Shown: positions 12,340 to 23,217 of the stretch, piece after piece | Position numbering within the stretch: position 1 is the first letter of the stretch | Layout: each line of letters opens with the position of its first letter | DNA from: Dactylonectria macrodidyma | Taxonomy: Eukaryota > Ascomycota > Sordariomycetes > Hypocreales > Nectriaceae | NCBI GenBank assembly: GCA_020744425.1 | Contig: JAGMUV010000005.1 | Location: 124,001 to 188,000, forward strand | Direction of reading: 5' to 3' | Length of the DNA: 64,000 nt | Program-made: the position numbers and the translations under genes | The notes under the pieces: model-generated | Database searches by the model: none | What the model saw: only the letters and a program-made list of their open reading frames with translations | Told to the model about the DNA's origin: nothing

Positions 12340-12725
12340 ATGTACGTCCTTAAGAACCTCATCATTCTTGCTCTTGCCAGGTTTGTACCTTATTAACCCG
12401 ACACAAATCGAGAGAAATACTGACTTCTCGTGCTCAGCTCCGCTTTCGCCTGTAGATGCACACAGGGCGGCACAGCCGGAGGACGCCTTGATATCCCGGC
12501 GACCCAAACCTCATGCATTGAGGCTGGCGGCACTGTCCAAAATGGAGGCGGCGCCTCAATCAACGTAAGCTTCCTATCTTCCTTGAAGTGTCGTGACGTG
12601 TGATTAACAGCGATGACTAGTGTGCTGGTTCCAACCACGCCAGGTTTGACGATCGCTGCAGGGCCAACACCGGCCAGTTTGGCACCGGCATTCCTAACCT
12701 CAGGTCTACCTGCGGACGAGCCTAA
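12340..12725 (+). CDS. Small secreted cysteine-rich protein
   Basis: Three exons, 12340-12380, 12438-12564 and 12621-12725, give 90 residues. Both introns are of fungal size (57 and 56 nt); the first has a TACTGAC branch site. Residues 1-18 form a signal peptide (Lys-Asn, then a Leu/Ile/Ala core, ending in Ser-Ala-Phe-Ala), so the mature protein would start Cys-Arg-Cys. The mature part of 72 residues has six cysteines (19, 21, 40, 57, 69, 87), enough for three disulfides, and many Gly/Asn/Thr. It fits the general class of small secreted cysteine-rich proteins (effector-like or cell-surface), but I recognise no named family and propose no function. Exons were assigned by hand from splice signals; no single long frame exists, so frame-based gene finding would miss it. 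Confidence 0.72.
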
Positions 12726-13772
12726 GCTTCGTGCTCAAGAGTTGAGCAAGGGTTTAAACAATGGGTTTTGGACTTAGGTCATTAGGGCTGGGAATTTACT
12801 CTAGACCTAGGAGGGTTTTGTTTCGTTCGCCGGTTTTCCCTACTTAGGCTAGAATATTATCAGTTAATAGAGATATGTATTTACTAGAAATTGTCTAACC
12901 GCAAGTCCGCGGCCATCCTGTAGTGCCGTGTCACCGTAGGATGACCTTTTCTGCGCCTGCTACTGGCCCGCGCGCCCGCGCACCCGCGCACGGGTCGCCA
13001 CCACCTCGCAGCACCTAGGGATGACTAAATACTATAGGATAACTAGTAAGGGTTGGTGCGTCAGGGTGTCACACAAAAGTCCGGAAGATAGGTATGGGCG
13101 GGTGTGTAAGCTTTCACTTGGCGAGGGCTCTGCGAGTGACAAAGAGGAAGAAAATAACCTCAAATCAGTTACCCAGGAGGGTCCGGCCTGAGTGCTGTAC
13201 GGGCCCGGACTGCGGGAAAGTTCTAGCTAGCAATGCGGTAAGGGCGATCCGGGCTGCAGACAGCGAGGTCTCGCCGATGAGGTCGGCGCGATCAAAGAAG
13301 TCGGAGAGGGAAGAAAGTGATGTCGTATTCTTATACCCTCGGGCTAGGCTAGGTTAGCGGTCAAAGCCGGGCCGGGTCTGTTTTAGTCCTGGGCCACAGT
13401 CCAACCTGGGCTGCATCATCAGCCCAGTTTTACAGAAGCCAGCCGCTTTGAGGATGTTTAACTGTTGATGGCGGGCTTCGCTTCTTAGGGCCCCGGTTTT
13501 TGTCGGGATTAATGCTATAATGCATCAAGAGTCAAGCGCACTTAGCGACTTAATCTGGGATGCTTTTGTTCAGACAAATTCAAAAAGAAAGCTTAAAATT
13601 TTGTATTAGAGGCGCCTAATGTTGTGGGACTGATACACATTGACACTTGAATTTATGCCAATGTTCTTCGAATAGTACTCGAAGCCTCATCTGCCAAACA
13701 GTTAGAATCTCCTCTCTTGCAAGTTCAATTGCTCGTCTGTCGATTCAGTCGTGAAAAGACTTCTTCCCTCCA
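12726..13772. other. Intergenic stretch with a GC-rich block
   Basis: Contains a G/C-rich stretch around 12960-13010 made of short GCGCGCCCGCGCACC-like units, and a second G/C-richer segment at about 13080-13440. An 87-codon frame at 13094-13357 has no conserved motif, and its composition follows the local GC content, so I do not call it a gene. Possibly a small non-autonomous element; no terminal repeats were found. Confidence 0.35.
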
Positions 13773-14534
13773 TCAGCAAAGGCCAATGTGAGCGGCGGCT
13801 AGCCCAATGATACCTTGAGCTGAGATCGAAATCGCTGAAGCGATCCCTGCCTCTTTGGTAGTAATATATCCCAAAGCCCGTAAATGAAAAATCTGATACA
13901 CGCTTTGGACAAGGATGGACGTAACAGTCAAGAAGATGTCCTTTTGGAGAAACACAAGAATGGCGTCTTGGGGATCAGCGGCGTGACTCCCAGACAGCAA
14001 CCCCCCAAGTCTCCCGAATACTTGAGAAAGCGACAGCTCCGGGTCTTTCCAAATTCGATATATAGTCCAAAAGTGAACCAAGGTCGATGCTGTTGTACCA
14101 ACGGCGTAGGTTAGTCTCAAACTTGACTGCGTGGCGTTTCTCCTCGGTCGCGTCCTCTGCTCTGCTTGTTTCGTGGACGCAACATCGCTTCTTGGAACCA
14201 TGCGCTTAGACGAGAGCCGTGACAACCAGCCGGTGAGAATACCAACGAGGAGGGGGAAAGGCTGCCATAAAGCGACAAATCCTTGCCAAGTGTTCTTATT
14301 CTGAAGTGGTCCAAACATGGCTATAGTCGGGAGGATATACCCGAGAGCCAACCTGGGAATCAATGCTTTAGCAACTTCTTTGGTCACAGGCTGGCTGGCA
14401 ACGGTACCGAAAGAGTGATGTTTGACATGCGTGAATATACTCGCCAAGTTGTAGAGTGGTGCGATTCGACCATCCCCTAGGATTTGGTATACGGCTCCGA
14501 ACAGGGACGGGCTGGTAGCAATTTGGTCGGTCAC
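13773..14534 (-). pseudogene. 5'-truncated multi-pass membrane protein
   Basis: A 254-codon frame whose first in-frame ATG is only at residue 73; directly upstream is a stop, and the frame opens at an AG acceptor-like site (TATAAG). No coding exon can be seen in the following 400 bases, so the gene has probably lost its 5' half, although a distant first exon is possible. Hydrophobic segments lie near residues 57-75, 84-105, 139-162, 195-216 and 228-252, with an Arg-rich loop at 124-135. The order of elements (short N-terminal region, Pro-rich first helices, ALWQPFPLLVGILT, a second half with a conserved FLQKD block) recalls membrane proteins of fungal terpenoid and indole-diterpene clusters, from memory only. 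I do not assign a reaction. Confidence 0.5.
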
Positions 14535-16991
14535 TTATAGTTGGTTATTTTAAAACAATTTGCCGAGGCTCGCTTCAAGACATGCTCTACCAAGGAGACG
14601 ATCTCTCCATCTGAAGCTATCAGGCCACTGTCAGCGGCTGGTTTCGCGCCTGAAATATCTCAGAATTTATCCACTTAACTAAGGACTATGTTGCAGTTTA
14701 GGCATATCCACTTAAAAATGGAGTGAGGGCGATTGGTAGCTTACATTGAGTTGCAGTTTCAATTTATATAGCAAGAATATATATTACTTATGGCATTTCA
14801 TTTTAGTAATGTATTATACAAGTAACAATCTGGTAGAGGCTTCAACAGTTGAGACTCCTCGCTTAGCGACTGTTTAAACTTAAACAACGCCTTTCCACGT
14901 CCCCAAGTCTCAGGAGGGTGTCATGTCTGTATTTCGGACGGAGAATCCATCTGCCTTAGGCCAGAACTCACCTATATTTTATCAAGTAGGTTAGCTAGCA
15001 TTTATTGGCAAACTTTCTCCCATCGCTATTTGACTCCGCGAAAATGCTGTCAGGTGATGCGGCACCACGAGCTCAATGGAGTGTCTGGCTCCAGGAAGAA
15101 GGCAGACTTTATCATCACAGAAGCTCCTAAATTAGGCCGAAGGCGGCAACCGTGTATGTGTATCGCTCTTTACTAGATGAGAGCGATGGTGGAGAAGCCA
15201 GCCAACCCGCTCTATTAGCACAGATGTAGGCGAGGCGCATGGAATGAGCCAGAGCCTTCCTAGACTAAAGGGACATCTTCAAGAGGTACTAGACTGATTT
15301 ACTGTGTTGAGGTAGCATGGTGAGGGCCCGTTCCAGAAGCCGATCTACGATTGTAAGGCTAATATCAGAGAAATGACGACAAGTACAGCGGCGAGAGAAG
15401 ACCGCGGCATTGAAACAGATACGCGCCCACCGAGCAGCGCGCGAATCAAGAAAAGCACCACAGTGTCTTGAAAATAGAATGAAAGGCCCCATTGTAAGAC
15501 GTCGGAAGGCGACAACGCGGCGAAATGAGCGTAGACGTGGGCGGTTTTGCTGCTGAGAATAGAAACGGCACCAATGGAGAAAGATAAACGCCGATTAACG
15601 CAGCAAGAGAGGTTGGCGGCGAGACAGTTGGGGGTAGAAAACATCACGAGGCAACGAAGAACGGGATGACGAAGCGAACATTGAAGGATGAAGTAGAAGC
15701 AAAAAAATAGAAGGGGAAAAAAAGAGATAGAGAAAAGGACCTTATCTAGTCCACAAGGGGCTTGCTAGTCATAGAGTAGTGGAAAATCCGTAGCCTGAAG
15801 GTCATTGGTTTGACCTAAAGCTTCTCCGCATTTTTGAATTATAGCGGTGGCGACTACTAAAGACTATTTGATTGCTGAGAATATGAGATGGTTTCTGCAC
15901 TTGGCTAAAATTAGCTCTACAGCGAATGTCAATAAAGCCCAGAGTCCTCATCCTCGTCTCCGCAACAATTGCACCAGTGCGATGAACATGTTCAAGCATC
16001 CAACTCAGTAAAACCCTCAGGTCACGGTCTATCAACATCTCCCTCTGACTCGGATGCACTCGTCTAGCAAGACTTAAAAGGGTTGATGGCGCAAGTTTAC
16101 TACTCGTGAGTTAACACAGTTCTGCAGGCGCACCTCTCTGTTATCTGAATCTCCGGAACTGCCTTCACATTCGATTCACGCGTCCATCTTTCCACGTCCA
16201 CCTGCATGCGTTGATCAAACGAGGCCCTGCCTTCTATGATGCCCAGTCTCGTAAGATCTGTCGGCCTATTCCAATACAATAGTAGACTACGCGTTTGATG
16301 AGGCTTTCCAAGTAGCCACTTCTCGATCACGAAGCGATTGCCAAAGAATTCTCTCAGACGTCTGACCACAGCTGAGATGTCTGTCATAGTTTGACGTGTC
16401 GACAGGTCGCTACCGTTGAGTGGCTCATCTTCGCGAAGAACGAGCGTGATTTTCTCTGCGTTGGCGAATAAGAAGCGGTCAATAAGAAGCGGTCTTCCGA
16501 GCGCTTTCGAGCTCGCCTGGCCACAATGTCTCTGCTGGGCCAGATGGTGGCTGGATCTCCGCTTCCCACTCCATGACGGACGCCGTCGTCAGGAGAGCAC
16601 GGGTTGTCCTCTGTATTATGTTCCCAACCGTGTTGGTCTATGTGAATAAGAATGTATCGAACTAAGGGTGCTATCGGTAGTCTTGGCTCGTTCAAGTCAT
16701 CAAGGCCATCCTATATAAGCTCACATACCTAGTGTAATCTCACTAAGAATTCATTCTCGCCGAATTGTACCTCACATTGCCATCCATGCTTAGACTATGC
16801 CGTCAAGGGCTTTGTGGGATAGGCCTTCGGGGAAATGAAAGGGCGGGCAAGGAGTACTGACAAGAGAATTTTAACCAGGGTGTAGCGCCCCAGTATGCGT
16901 ACTCCATCCCTATCTTGGAACATCCAACAATCTCTCGCTGTCACCCGCTGAAACTGCCTGCTTGCCAGGTGGTCCCACCATCACCATAACC
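14535..16991. other. Gene-poor stretch
   Basis: About 2.4 kb without a supported gene. Frames at 15289-15647, 15802-16059, 16100-16387 and 16384-16695 were examined and show no domain or splicing pattern. The last 250 bases before 16992 hold a TATA-like TATATAAG at about 16711 and a CA-rich leader that would belong to the broken regulator gene. Confidence 0.45.
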
Positions 16992-19621
16992 ATGCAGAAC
17001 TATGAGCCTGCTGAGGGTACTGCGCAAGGATTAGAAGGTGGTAGCCAGAGCGGACTCGAGTTCTTGCCCGTCAACCAAATCGTCTCTCTTGCTGAAGTAA
17101 CACGGTAACGGGCTCACTTATCGTGCGATGCGCGTCGACAACGCAGAACCCGCTGCGTGCCGGCCGTGATGGGCCATCGCCATCCCTGCCGACGCTGTGC
17201 CGATGTTGGAAGGTCTTTTCAGTTCCGGAATTCCAGAATCGTCGGTGGAAGGCGAACGACCCGAGACCGGCTGCCCCAACGAAGGGGCTCAACGAAGTCA
17301 TGATCGCCTGCTGCTAGCCAGGGGGAGCCTACAGCAACAATCCAAGTCGCAGCGGACAACTCGCTCTTCGACGAGCCAGCCACGGAGCCTGTCCAAGACC
17401 AAGAGTACCCTCCGCCCCCTGTTGAGTCACCAGGCGACCACCACTCTGCGATAGCTTCCAGATAATGTCCGACATTGACGTTGCCCCGTTAGCGTCCACG
17501 GGGTCGCCATACACGTCCAAGCTCGCCGCCGCTCAATCCACGGCCCGGAGCCGCATCACGCATCACCACGACGCGCCTATATGACACGGCTGATGCCCTG
17601 GACCTACTAAGCCTCGCCGCTTCTGGAGTGCAGAACGAGGCCACCGACCCCGACATGTGAGGAGACCGGGGAGACAGAAGTCCCAGTCGCCCATGCCCAT
17701 CGCCGCGGCACTCTGCAAACACTGCTGGAGAGTCATGGCCCCGGCCTACTGACGTGACTGACTGGAATAAGTTCGTCCTGGTCAAGAAGGGCACCGTGAC
17801 GGAGCTCGAGGTCGTCGAACATCTCGATCTTTACTTCCGCGTTCCCTGCGCCCCATGGTTCATGCATTCTATCACGACAGAGCCAGATATGCTCCACTCG
17901 CCGTGGAGGAACCCTTGCTGCTGACATGTCTCGTTACTCTGGCATCCCGCTACCACATCCTCTCGGGGGCACGAGGCGAGATCAGGTCCGAAAGGATACA
18001 CCGGCAGGCGTGGCAGCTCTTCCGCTCTTCCCGAAATACCTATAGTCGGCTCTCTGGGGGTCCCTGGTAACTCGATCTCTTGGAGCTATCGTAGCCATGC
18101 TGCTGATGACCGAGTGGCACGCAAAGTCTATCAATAACCCGCTTGACTTGAGCGACGGCGGCGACTACAACCTGTTTAATATGCCAGAGTCAGGGCAAAG
18201 ATATGGCAACACCCTCTCCTCATCGGCTAGTCGCTAAAGATTCGGAATGTCAACGCTCTTCGAAAACCTGAATATCGTTGCGCCAGTATACCGCAGTAAC
18301 AAAATGTCTTGGTAAGCAAGGAACCTGTTGCACCCTTCTCCCCCTCCCAACATCGAGCCAGCTCCAGTCACTCAGGATGCTCTTGTCCAGCGCAATAGCC
18401 CTAGCCCAGAAAAGCGGCTGTGTTGAGCAAGTTCCGCGAGAGTCCCAGGGTGCCTTCTCTGCATACGAAACGTTCAAGCATGAGTGGAACCAGCTGGTTT
18501 GTGTCTTCATCTTCTTGACCAACGAGAGCCTGTTCCTACGACTAGTTCTCAAGACCCCATTGCCTGGAAAGTCCACCGACGCCGTGCATGCCCGATTCTT
18601 TTCCACCTTCGTCAGCCTGTTCTCAGACAGCGTCCTGTGGGAGAGCTATTACGAGCTCACTCTCGAGGCCGGAAAGGCCCGAGAACTATTACAATCACTA
18701 AAAAGGGCAGGCCCAGCCGTAGCCGCCAGCGCCATCTTACCTGACCTCGAACATATAGAGAGAGGGCTAAGTCGCTGGAAGCGTCAATACTCATACACGG
18801 TCCCGGGGAAGTCCCATTTCTGGTTTGGGCTCGTTCTCAAGGTCCTGCGCGGCACTGACATGATGCCAATAGACGATGTTAGCCTCTTTTGCGCTTACTG
18901 CGACTTTGGATATCAATACCTGCTTATGTACAGTTTCGCGTCGGCCAGCTACATGATTATTAACAATACCAGTTCCGGCGAACTCGGCGAGACGCCCACT
19001 CGTAACCGAGGATCCGAGACCCTCCTCAAATTGGTTAATTGAGCCACCTCAGCCAGTCGCGAAATGCTCAATACCCTCATCAACATTCTTGAGCCTTCCA
19101 AAATGCTCAATTATGTTCCTGTGCGCTGTTGGCAGTTCGTCGTAGCTTCCAACCTGCATCTACTCAAGGCTAGTAACCGGGGTATGCGAGAACATGTTTC
19201 TTCTGGCTTACACTGCTGTCGTAGACGACGCTTACCGCCGAAGTCGTCACGGCCGAATCTCACGACGATGCGAGGCTGCTGAGGACATCCATCGAGGCCA
19301 TCCGCCACGGGTCCCCAGATAACACGCTATTCGATACGCTCGGTTTTTAGAAATCATGCTCAACTCTTCCCACCATTTCTCGCGTGCAGAAACGCCAGCC
19401 CGGAGAGGGGAAGAGCTAGCCTCACCAATGAGAAGTGGTTTTGGACCTGCAGATGTCAGGGCGATGGGGGCTCTACGGCTTTCATGCCGTCGCTGAATGA
19501 CCTTGACGAGCCTGATATCATGAATGGAGTGGGGAATATTGCCGACTTGGTAGACTGGCAGGAGGGATCCTTTGGCATTCTCGAGGCTATTGGATTATTG
19601 CCAAACATACTAAATAAGTAG
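16992..19621 (+). pseudogene. Broken Zn(II)2Cys6 transcription factor
   Basis: The frame from the ATG at 16992 meets a TAA at 17106-17108 and continues in the same frame into RAHLSCDARRQRRTRC and PCRRCADVGRSF. Spacing is that of a Zn2Cys6 cluster (C-x2-[R]-x6-C-x10-C-x2-C-x6-[F]); cysteines 2 and 6 are replaced by Arg and Phe. Downstream, in shifting frames, come YAPLAVEEPLLLTCLVTLAS and IHRQAWQLF (17884-18030), IVAMLLMTEWHAKSINNPLD (18078-18150), an intact 64-nt intron at 18312-18375 that restores the block KMSW-MLLSSAIALA, a long block to 19039, then EAIRHGSPDN, RYARFLEIMLNSS and a C-terminal segment ending at 19621. These are the conserved blocks of a large fungal regulator family with a middle homology region (URC1-like, from memory). 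At least one stop and several frameshifts make it non-functional. Confidence 0.82.
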
Positions 19622-20536
19622 TGGGTGCTCGTATAGTATGTAGGAATGCTGCCACTTCGATTACCCCCTGGGCTAAGACCATTCTCTTTATGATAGCTGT
19701 TGATTACCTCTCTTGCTGCGGATCCGTTGTCAATCTTGTTACAAATGATGTATGCAAGCCTCCAAGCTTGAGAAAAGGCGTTGGCAATGCCTGTATTAAG
19801 ACATTGCTCTTCTATTTATTGGTTGTCAAGTATCTTCAATTGTCGCCTACCCCTATAAAAGCCCCGGCGTCACGGCCAAGCGGTACTCTGGAGGGCATAT
19901 CAGTCCAGTTAGTACATATATATACTAATTTAGCACTCAATAAATAGATAGCCCACTAGCTATTAACACATTTGGTTATATTAAATGACCTATTTTACCA
20001 TTATCAGATTGAAATTTACATTATTTATGCCTAATATCTTAATCTACTTGATTATTTATGTCTTGTATCTTAGATCTACCTTACAGCCCTAGGTTAGACC
20101 TAACTGTCACACTACTTATAAACTCTTGACAGCTTCTCTTATTTTAATTACTATTTATTAAAGAGTCAAAAGTTTAAAAATAAAGCCCAGTAATACGTAA
20201 TGTGTGTAATTAGAGAATTTAAGTAGAGGTTTTAATAGCAATGCCTGATGTTATTAAAGACAACTGTCACAACTATCATCAGACTCTCATCAGACTCTAG
20301 GATCATGTTTGCTTTTTTGTGCCCTCATGACAGGCCACAGGCTCGAGCCCCTGAAGGCTCGGATCCCTGACTTAGGTCACGAGACCGTCTTTTCCTTCAT
20401 GTATATAAGGGCTGATTTAGGCCCTTCAAATAGCTAGAAATCAAGAGCTTCTATTCACATCATAATGCATCCTTCCTATCTGATGTAACAACAACTCATG
20501 ACTCTAAGCGCATTATAGAGATAGCTACATAAGGAA
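19622..20536. other. Intergenic, partly AT-rich
   Basis: AT-rich with TA steps between about 19900 and 20260, then a G/C-richer part that includes a TATA-like TATATAAG at about 20401. A 108-codon frame at 19621-19947 lacks motifs. Nothing else is supported. Confidence 0.4.
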
Positions 20537-22186
20537 TTAATTCGGCCTAGCCGGTTTCCGGCCCCATACGACCTTCTGTCGATAGTGGGGATGATACTTT
20601 CCTGAGTTGACTTCCTTACGGAAATGAGCAATATAAACCTGGACTTCAGCCTCAGACCAACCCAACGTGTTAGCCATAAATAAAACTACACCTTCCGTAT
20701 CTGAAACGGCGACATGTTGGCCAATGTGGCCCAGTTCTTTCAAACGCGGGTCAGTAGGCCAGCCCCCAACAGGTGTCTAGGCATTGCGTGTTAGTTAGAC
20801 TCTTTACCGGTTCTAAACTGCCGCGATTCGAGGATAAAGGAGGGGTTGCTCACCTTATACTCGAACTTCTGGATATCCACAAAGCCCGCTGCCTCCATGG
20901 CTTTCGTCTGGATGTCTTCCTCGACAATAGTAAAGTTCATGCCGAACTTCTTGCCGCCTTCGATAAAAATCTTACCCCATTGGCCAAGGGCAGAATCTTC
21001 TTTTACAGTGTCATCATCACTAGTGAAGAAGGGCGACGGCTCAAAGCTCTCAACCCAGCCGCCAGGCTTACAGGACTGATAGGCCTGAGCGAAAAGCTGG
21101 TTCCAGTCGGGAATACTACCGACCAGCCAACGCATGTGGATATAGTCGGCGAAGTCGGCAGCGAACGTCCATTCTTGGGTGCAATCTTCGATTTCACTGG
21201 ACAAAGAGGACTAAGTCAGTTCTTGTACTCCAGCTACTAATAAGTTGTGCTCCACGTGGCAAAACTTACAATTTCAAGTTTGGCGGAACCCAGCCGGGCT
21301 GAATCGGTGATATATCCGTACCGATTACCTCTGCACTGGGATACTCATCGGCAAAGTCCCTGTCCTCTGTGTCAGCATGCCACAGATTGAGCGGAAGAAT
21401 GATGCTTACATGGCCCAAATACCTGTTGATTGACAGAGAGTTTCAGTCAGCTTCAACCGCGAAACAGCTTTTGAGGTCATAGTGCTTCAAGTACCGGTGC
21501 CAGTTCCAATATCAATCACATTCTGAATAGTACATTAGATGCCGGCGCCAACAGAGAACTTGGTCGAGGTAGGAGACTGATTTGCTTACATGCAATTTTT
21601 CCTTTTCAAGCGGTGCAAGATGGAGTTTACCGCCGATACCAAGTGTCAAGGCATGATGACTGGCAGTTGGATTAGCGACTACATGAACCTATCTGGCTTG
21701 AGAAAAGAGGCAACACGACTTACTTGATATCCAGAAACTCGCTCTGCTTTTCATCGTTGGCTCCCCTTATTAGGTAAGCCTTTCGTTCAATGATTCAACT
21801 GGCTCGCGGGGAGAAAGAGAAACTTTACCAATACTGGGCATTTCCTACCTCGGAGTGGTACGTTCGGCCATGGACTTTTCGATACTCGAAGATGCTCGAC
21901 GAGATTGAAGCTGTTGAAGACGAGATACTCTGGCCAGTAGTTGAATCGGCATCCGAATTATCGTTTACATCCTCATCCTGTCCTGCGGTCAGCGTAAAGT
22001 TCATGTATAGCCGATCAATGTGCGACAGCGATTTAATCCGCGTACCTGAGGGACTTGCTGCCAGTGAGCAGCTGGCAGGATGCCGACGGATGTGGTCTGC
22101 TCTGCGGCGTTGGAACCGGGACTTCTGGGGCTCTTGGGGCTTTTTGAGGTCCTCCGGTCCTCACCAGTCTTGGGCGGCGATGACAT
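20537..22186 (-). CDS. SAM-dependent methyltransferase, LaeA-like, nine exons
   Basis: Exons (minus): 22186-22046, 21977-21849, 21779-21724, 21659-21590, 21522-21495, 21422-21410, 21359-21270, 21196-20854, 20776-20537; 369 residues. All junctions keep frame and have GT/AG ends. Exon 6 is only 13 nt and completes motif [11 protein letters not shown] (residues 136-145), the SAM-binding Gly loop. The disordered Ser-rich N-terminus is followed by [15 protein letters not shown], the usual entry to this fungal class I methyltransferase family, then [40 protein letters not shown] and a C-terminal [11 protein letters not shown]. Known relatives include LaeA-type regulators and small-molecule O-methyltransferases of secondary metabolism; sequence alone does not separate these. 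Cytosolic or nuclear, no signal peptide. It sits just outside the transposon island and appears intact. Confidence 0.88.
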
Positions 22187-22681
22187 GGCCTATTTTGATG
22201 GGGATTTAAGGCTTTAATGCCAGAGAGGTAGTAACAGAGATGCGCCGGGGGAAGATGGTTAGACAAGTAAACTCAAAGTAAGCGGGGTCGGACGTGCTTG
22301 AAAATTGTCGCAAGACGGAGTTTCCTCGGGTCTTTCAATCAAGCCAACAAAAAGGGTATGAGTTAAAATACTACGTCACCTCATGCACATTGGAGCGGCG
22401 ATGGGGTACATAGGGTAGCCTCAGCCGAAGGCTGTGTGTTCGCAGGCCGGGAAGCTATTACTACTACTGCATTATCTACATACTGATCTATTACTATAGC
22501 CATTATTAGTATTATATGATATATACGGATTCCATTTGAGCACCTATCGCTTCTAAAGCTCCTAATCCCTTATCTTTATCTTTATACTATTCAGAGGAGA
22601 CCTATAGACTAAGTAATTATAATTAAATAGTATATTTAATATTAGACTATTAAGCGTTTTTATATAAGAGATAGCTATATA
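22187..22681. promoter_or_regulatory. Methyltransferase upstream region and transposon-island edge
   Basis: The first 200 bases are the minus-strand promoter/leader of the methyltransferase. At 22422-22434 lies the near-palindrome CAGCCGAAGGCTG, after which the sequence turns AT-rich at about 22460. The change in composition marks the edge of the repeat island. Confidence 0.45.
22422..22434 (+). repeat. 13-bp edge motif of the repeat island, left copy
   Basis: CAGCCGAAGGCTG, arms CAGCC/GGCTG around GAA. The same 13 bases occur inverted at 52871-52883, the other edge of the AT-rich island. Could be a terminal motif of a small transposon or MITE; similarity does not extend beyond the motif. 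Confidence 0.4.
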
Positions 22682-23118
22682 TGTAACAGTCGTGTTCCCA
22701 GGCTAGGCTATACGTGGTATAGAGTAGCTCGGAAAGGGTTCCTAGGGGATAGACCAGGGTCTATATTAGCAGAACAGTTAGGTCACACTTACTAAGCAGT
22801 AATCATAATATTACATTAGGTAATAGTCAATATACGATAATATATAGCAGTCCGAGTAGATTAAGATAACCAAGTTATATTAATAGCTAAAGAGCTAGTA
22901 TCCTAATAATAGCCAGTTCCTCAGGTTTATATACTATATAGTATGAAGTTTAATTACCTATATTATAAAGGCGATCGCAATAATCGTAGAAGTGATCATA
23001 GTAATCATAAGAGTGATCACAGTAATCACTCCACAGTTCGCAGTAATCATTCGTAATTAGTAAGAAATTTATAAGAGCCACATAACGCCAGGCATCTATT
23101 ATTACACAGGTTATAACA
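22682..23118 (-). repeat. 3' LTR of the older chromovirus
   Basis: Begins TGTAACAGTC, ends TATAACA; 437 bp. Differences from the partner at 35140-35577 that I checked in the first 120 bases are all transitions. Near 22970-23050 it holds a tandem of about 22 bp units built on AGTAATCATAAGAGTGATCA. Confidence 0.78.
22972..23052 (+). repeat. 22-bp tandem units inside the LTR
   Basis: Three to four imperfect units of AGTAATCATAAGAGTGATCA type in a row; the partner LTR has the same array at about 35430-35500. Likely a regulatory or structural array of the LTR. Confidence 0.6.
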
Positions 23119-23119
23119 C

Positions 23120-23133
23120 AATATCTCCCCTCC
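23120..23133 (-). other. Polypurine tract of the older element
   Basis: On the minus strand a run GGAGGGGAGA directly precedes the 3' LTR boundary. It is identical to the tract of the inner element at 27349-27358, as expected for the plus-strand primer of reverse transcription. Confidence 0.65.
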
Positions 23134-23217
23134 ATTAGTCCTTATCCTTAAGGCCTACAAGTCGGCCGTCTTAAGTTTCTCCCTAGTTTATCTAACCTTC
23201 CTCTATAATTATTTTTC

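Noticed and set aside
13094..13357. 87-codon frame in a GC-rich block
   Set aside because: No motif, no homologous pattern, and length explained by local GC content lowering stop frequency.
20773..21240. 155-codon plus-strand frame
   Set aside because: Exact antisense of methyltransferase exons 8 and 9, which carry the conserved motifs.
22671..22676. ATAGCT as target duplication of the outer chromovirus (also at 35578-35583)
   Set aside because: It lies six bases away from the TG terminus on the left and the boundary is obscured by TA-rich mutation, so it cannot be claimed.
22972..23052. CRISPR-like array
   Set aside because: Short imperfect tandem units without distinct spacers, inside an LTR of a fungal retrotransposon.
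22950..23135. Asp/Tyr-repeat minus-strand frame
   Set aside because: Produced by the 22-bp tandem units of the LTR, not a protein gene.
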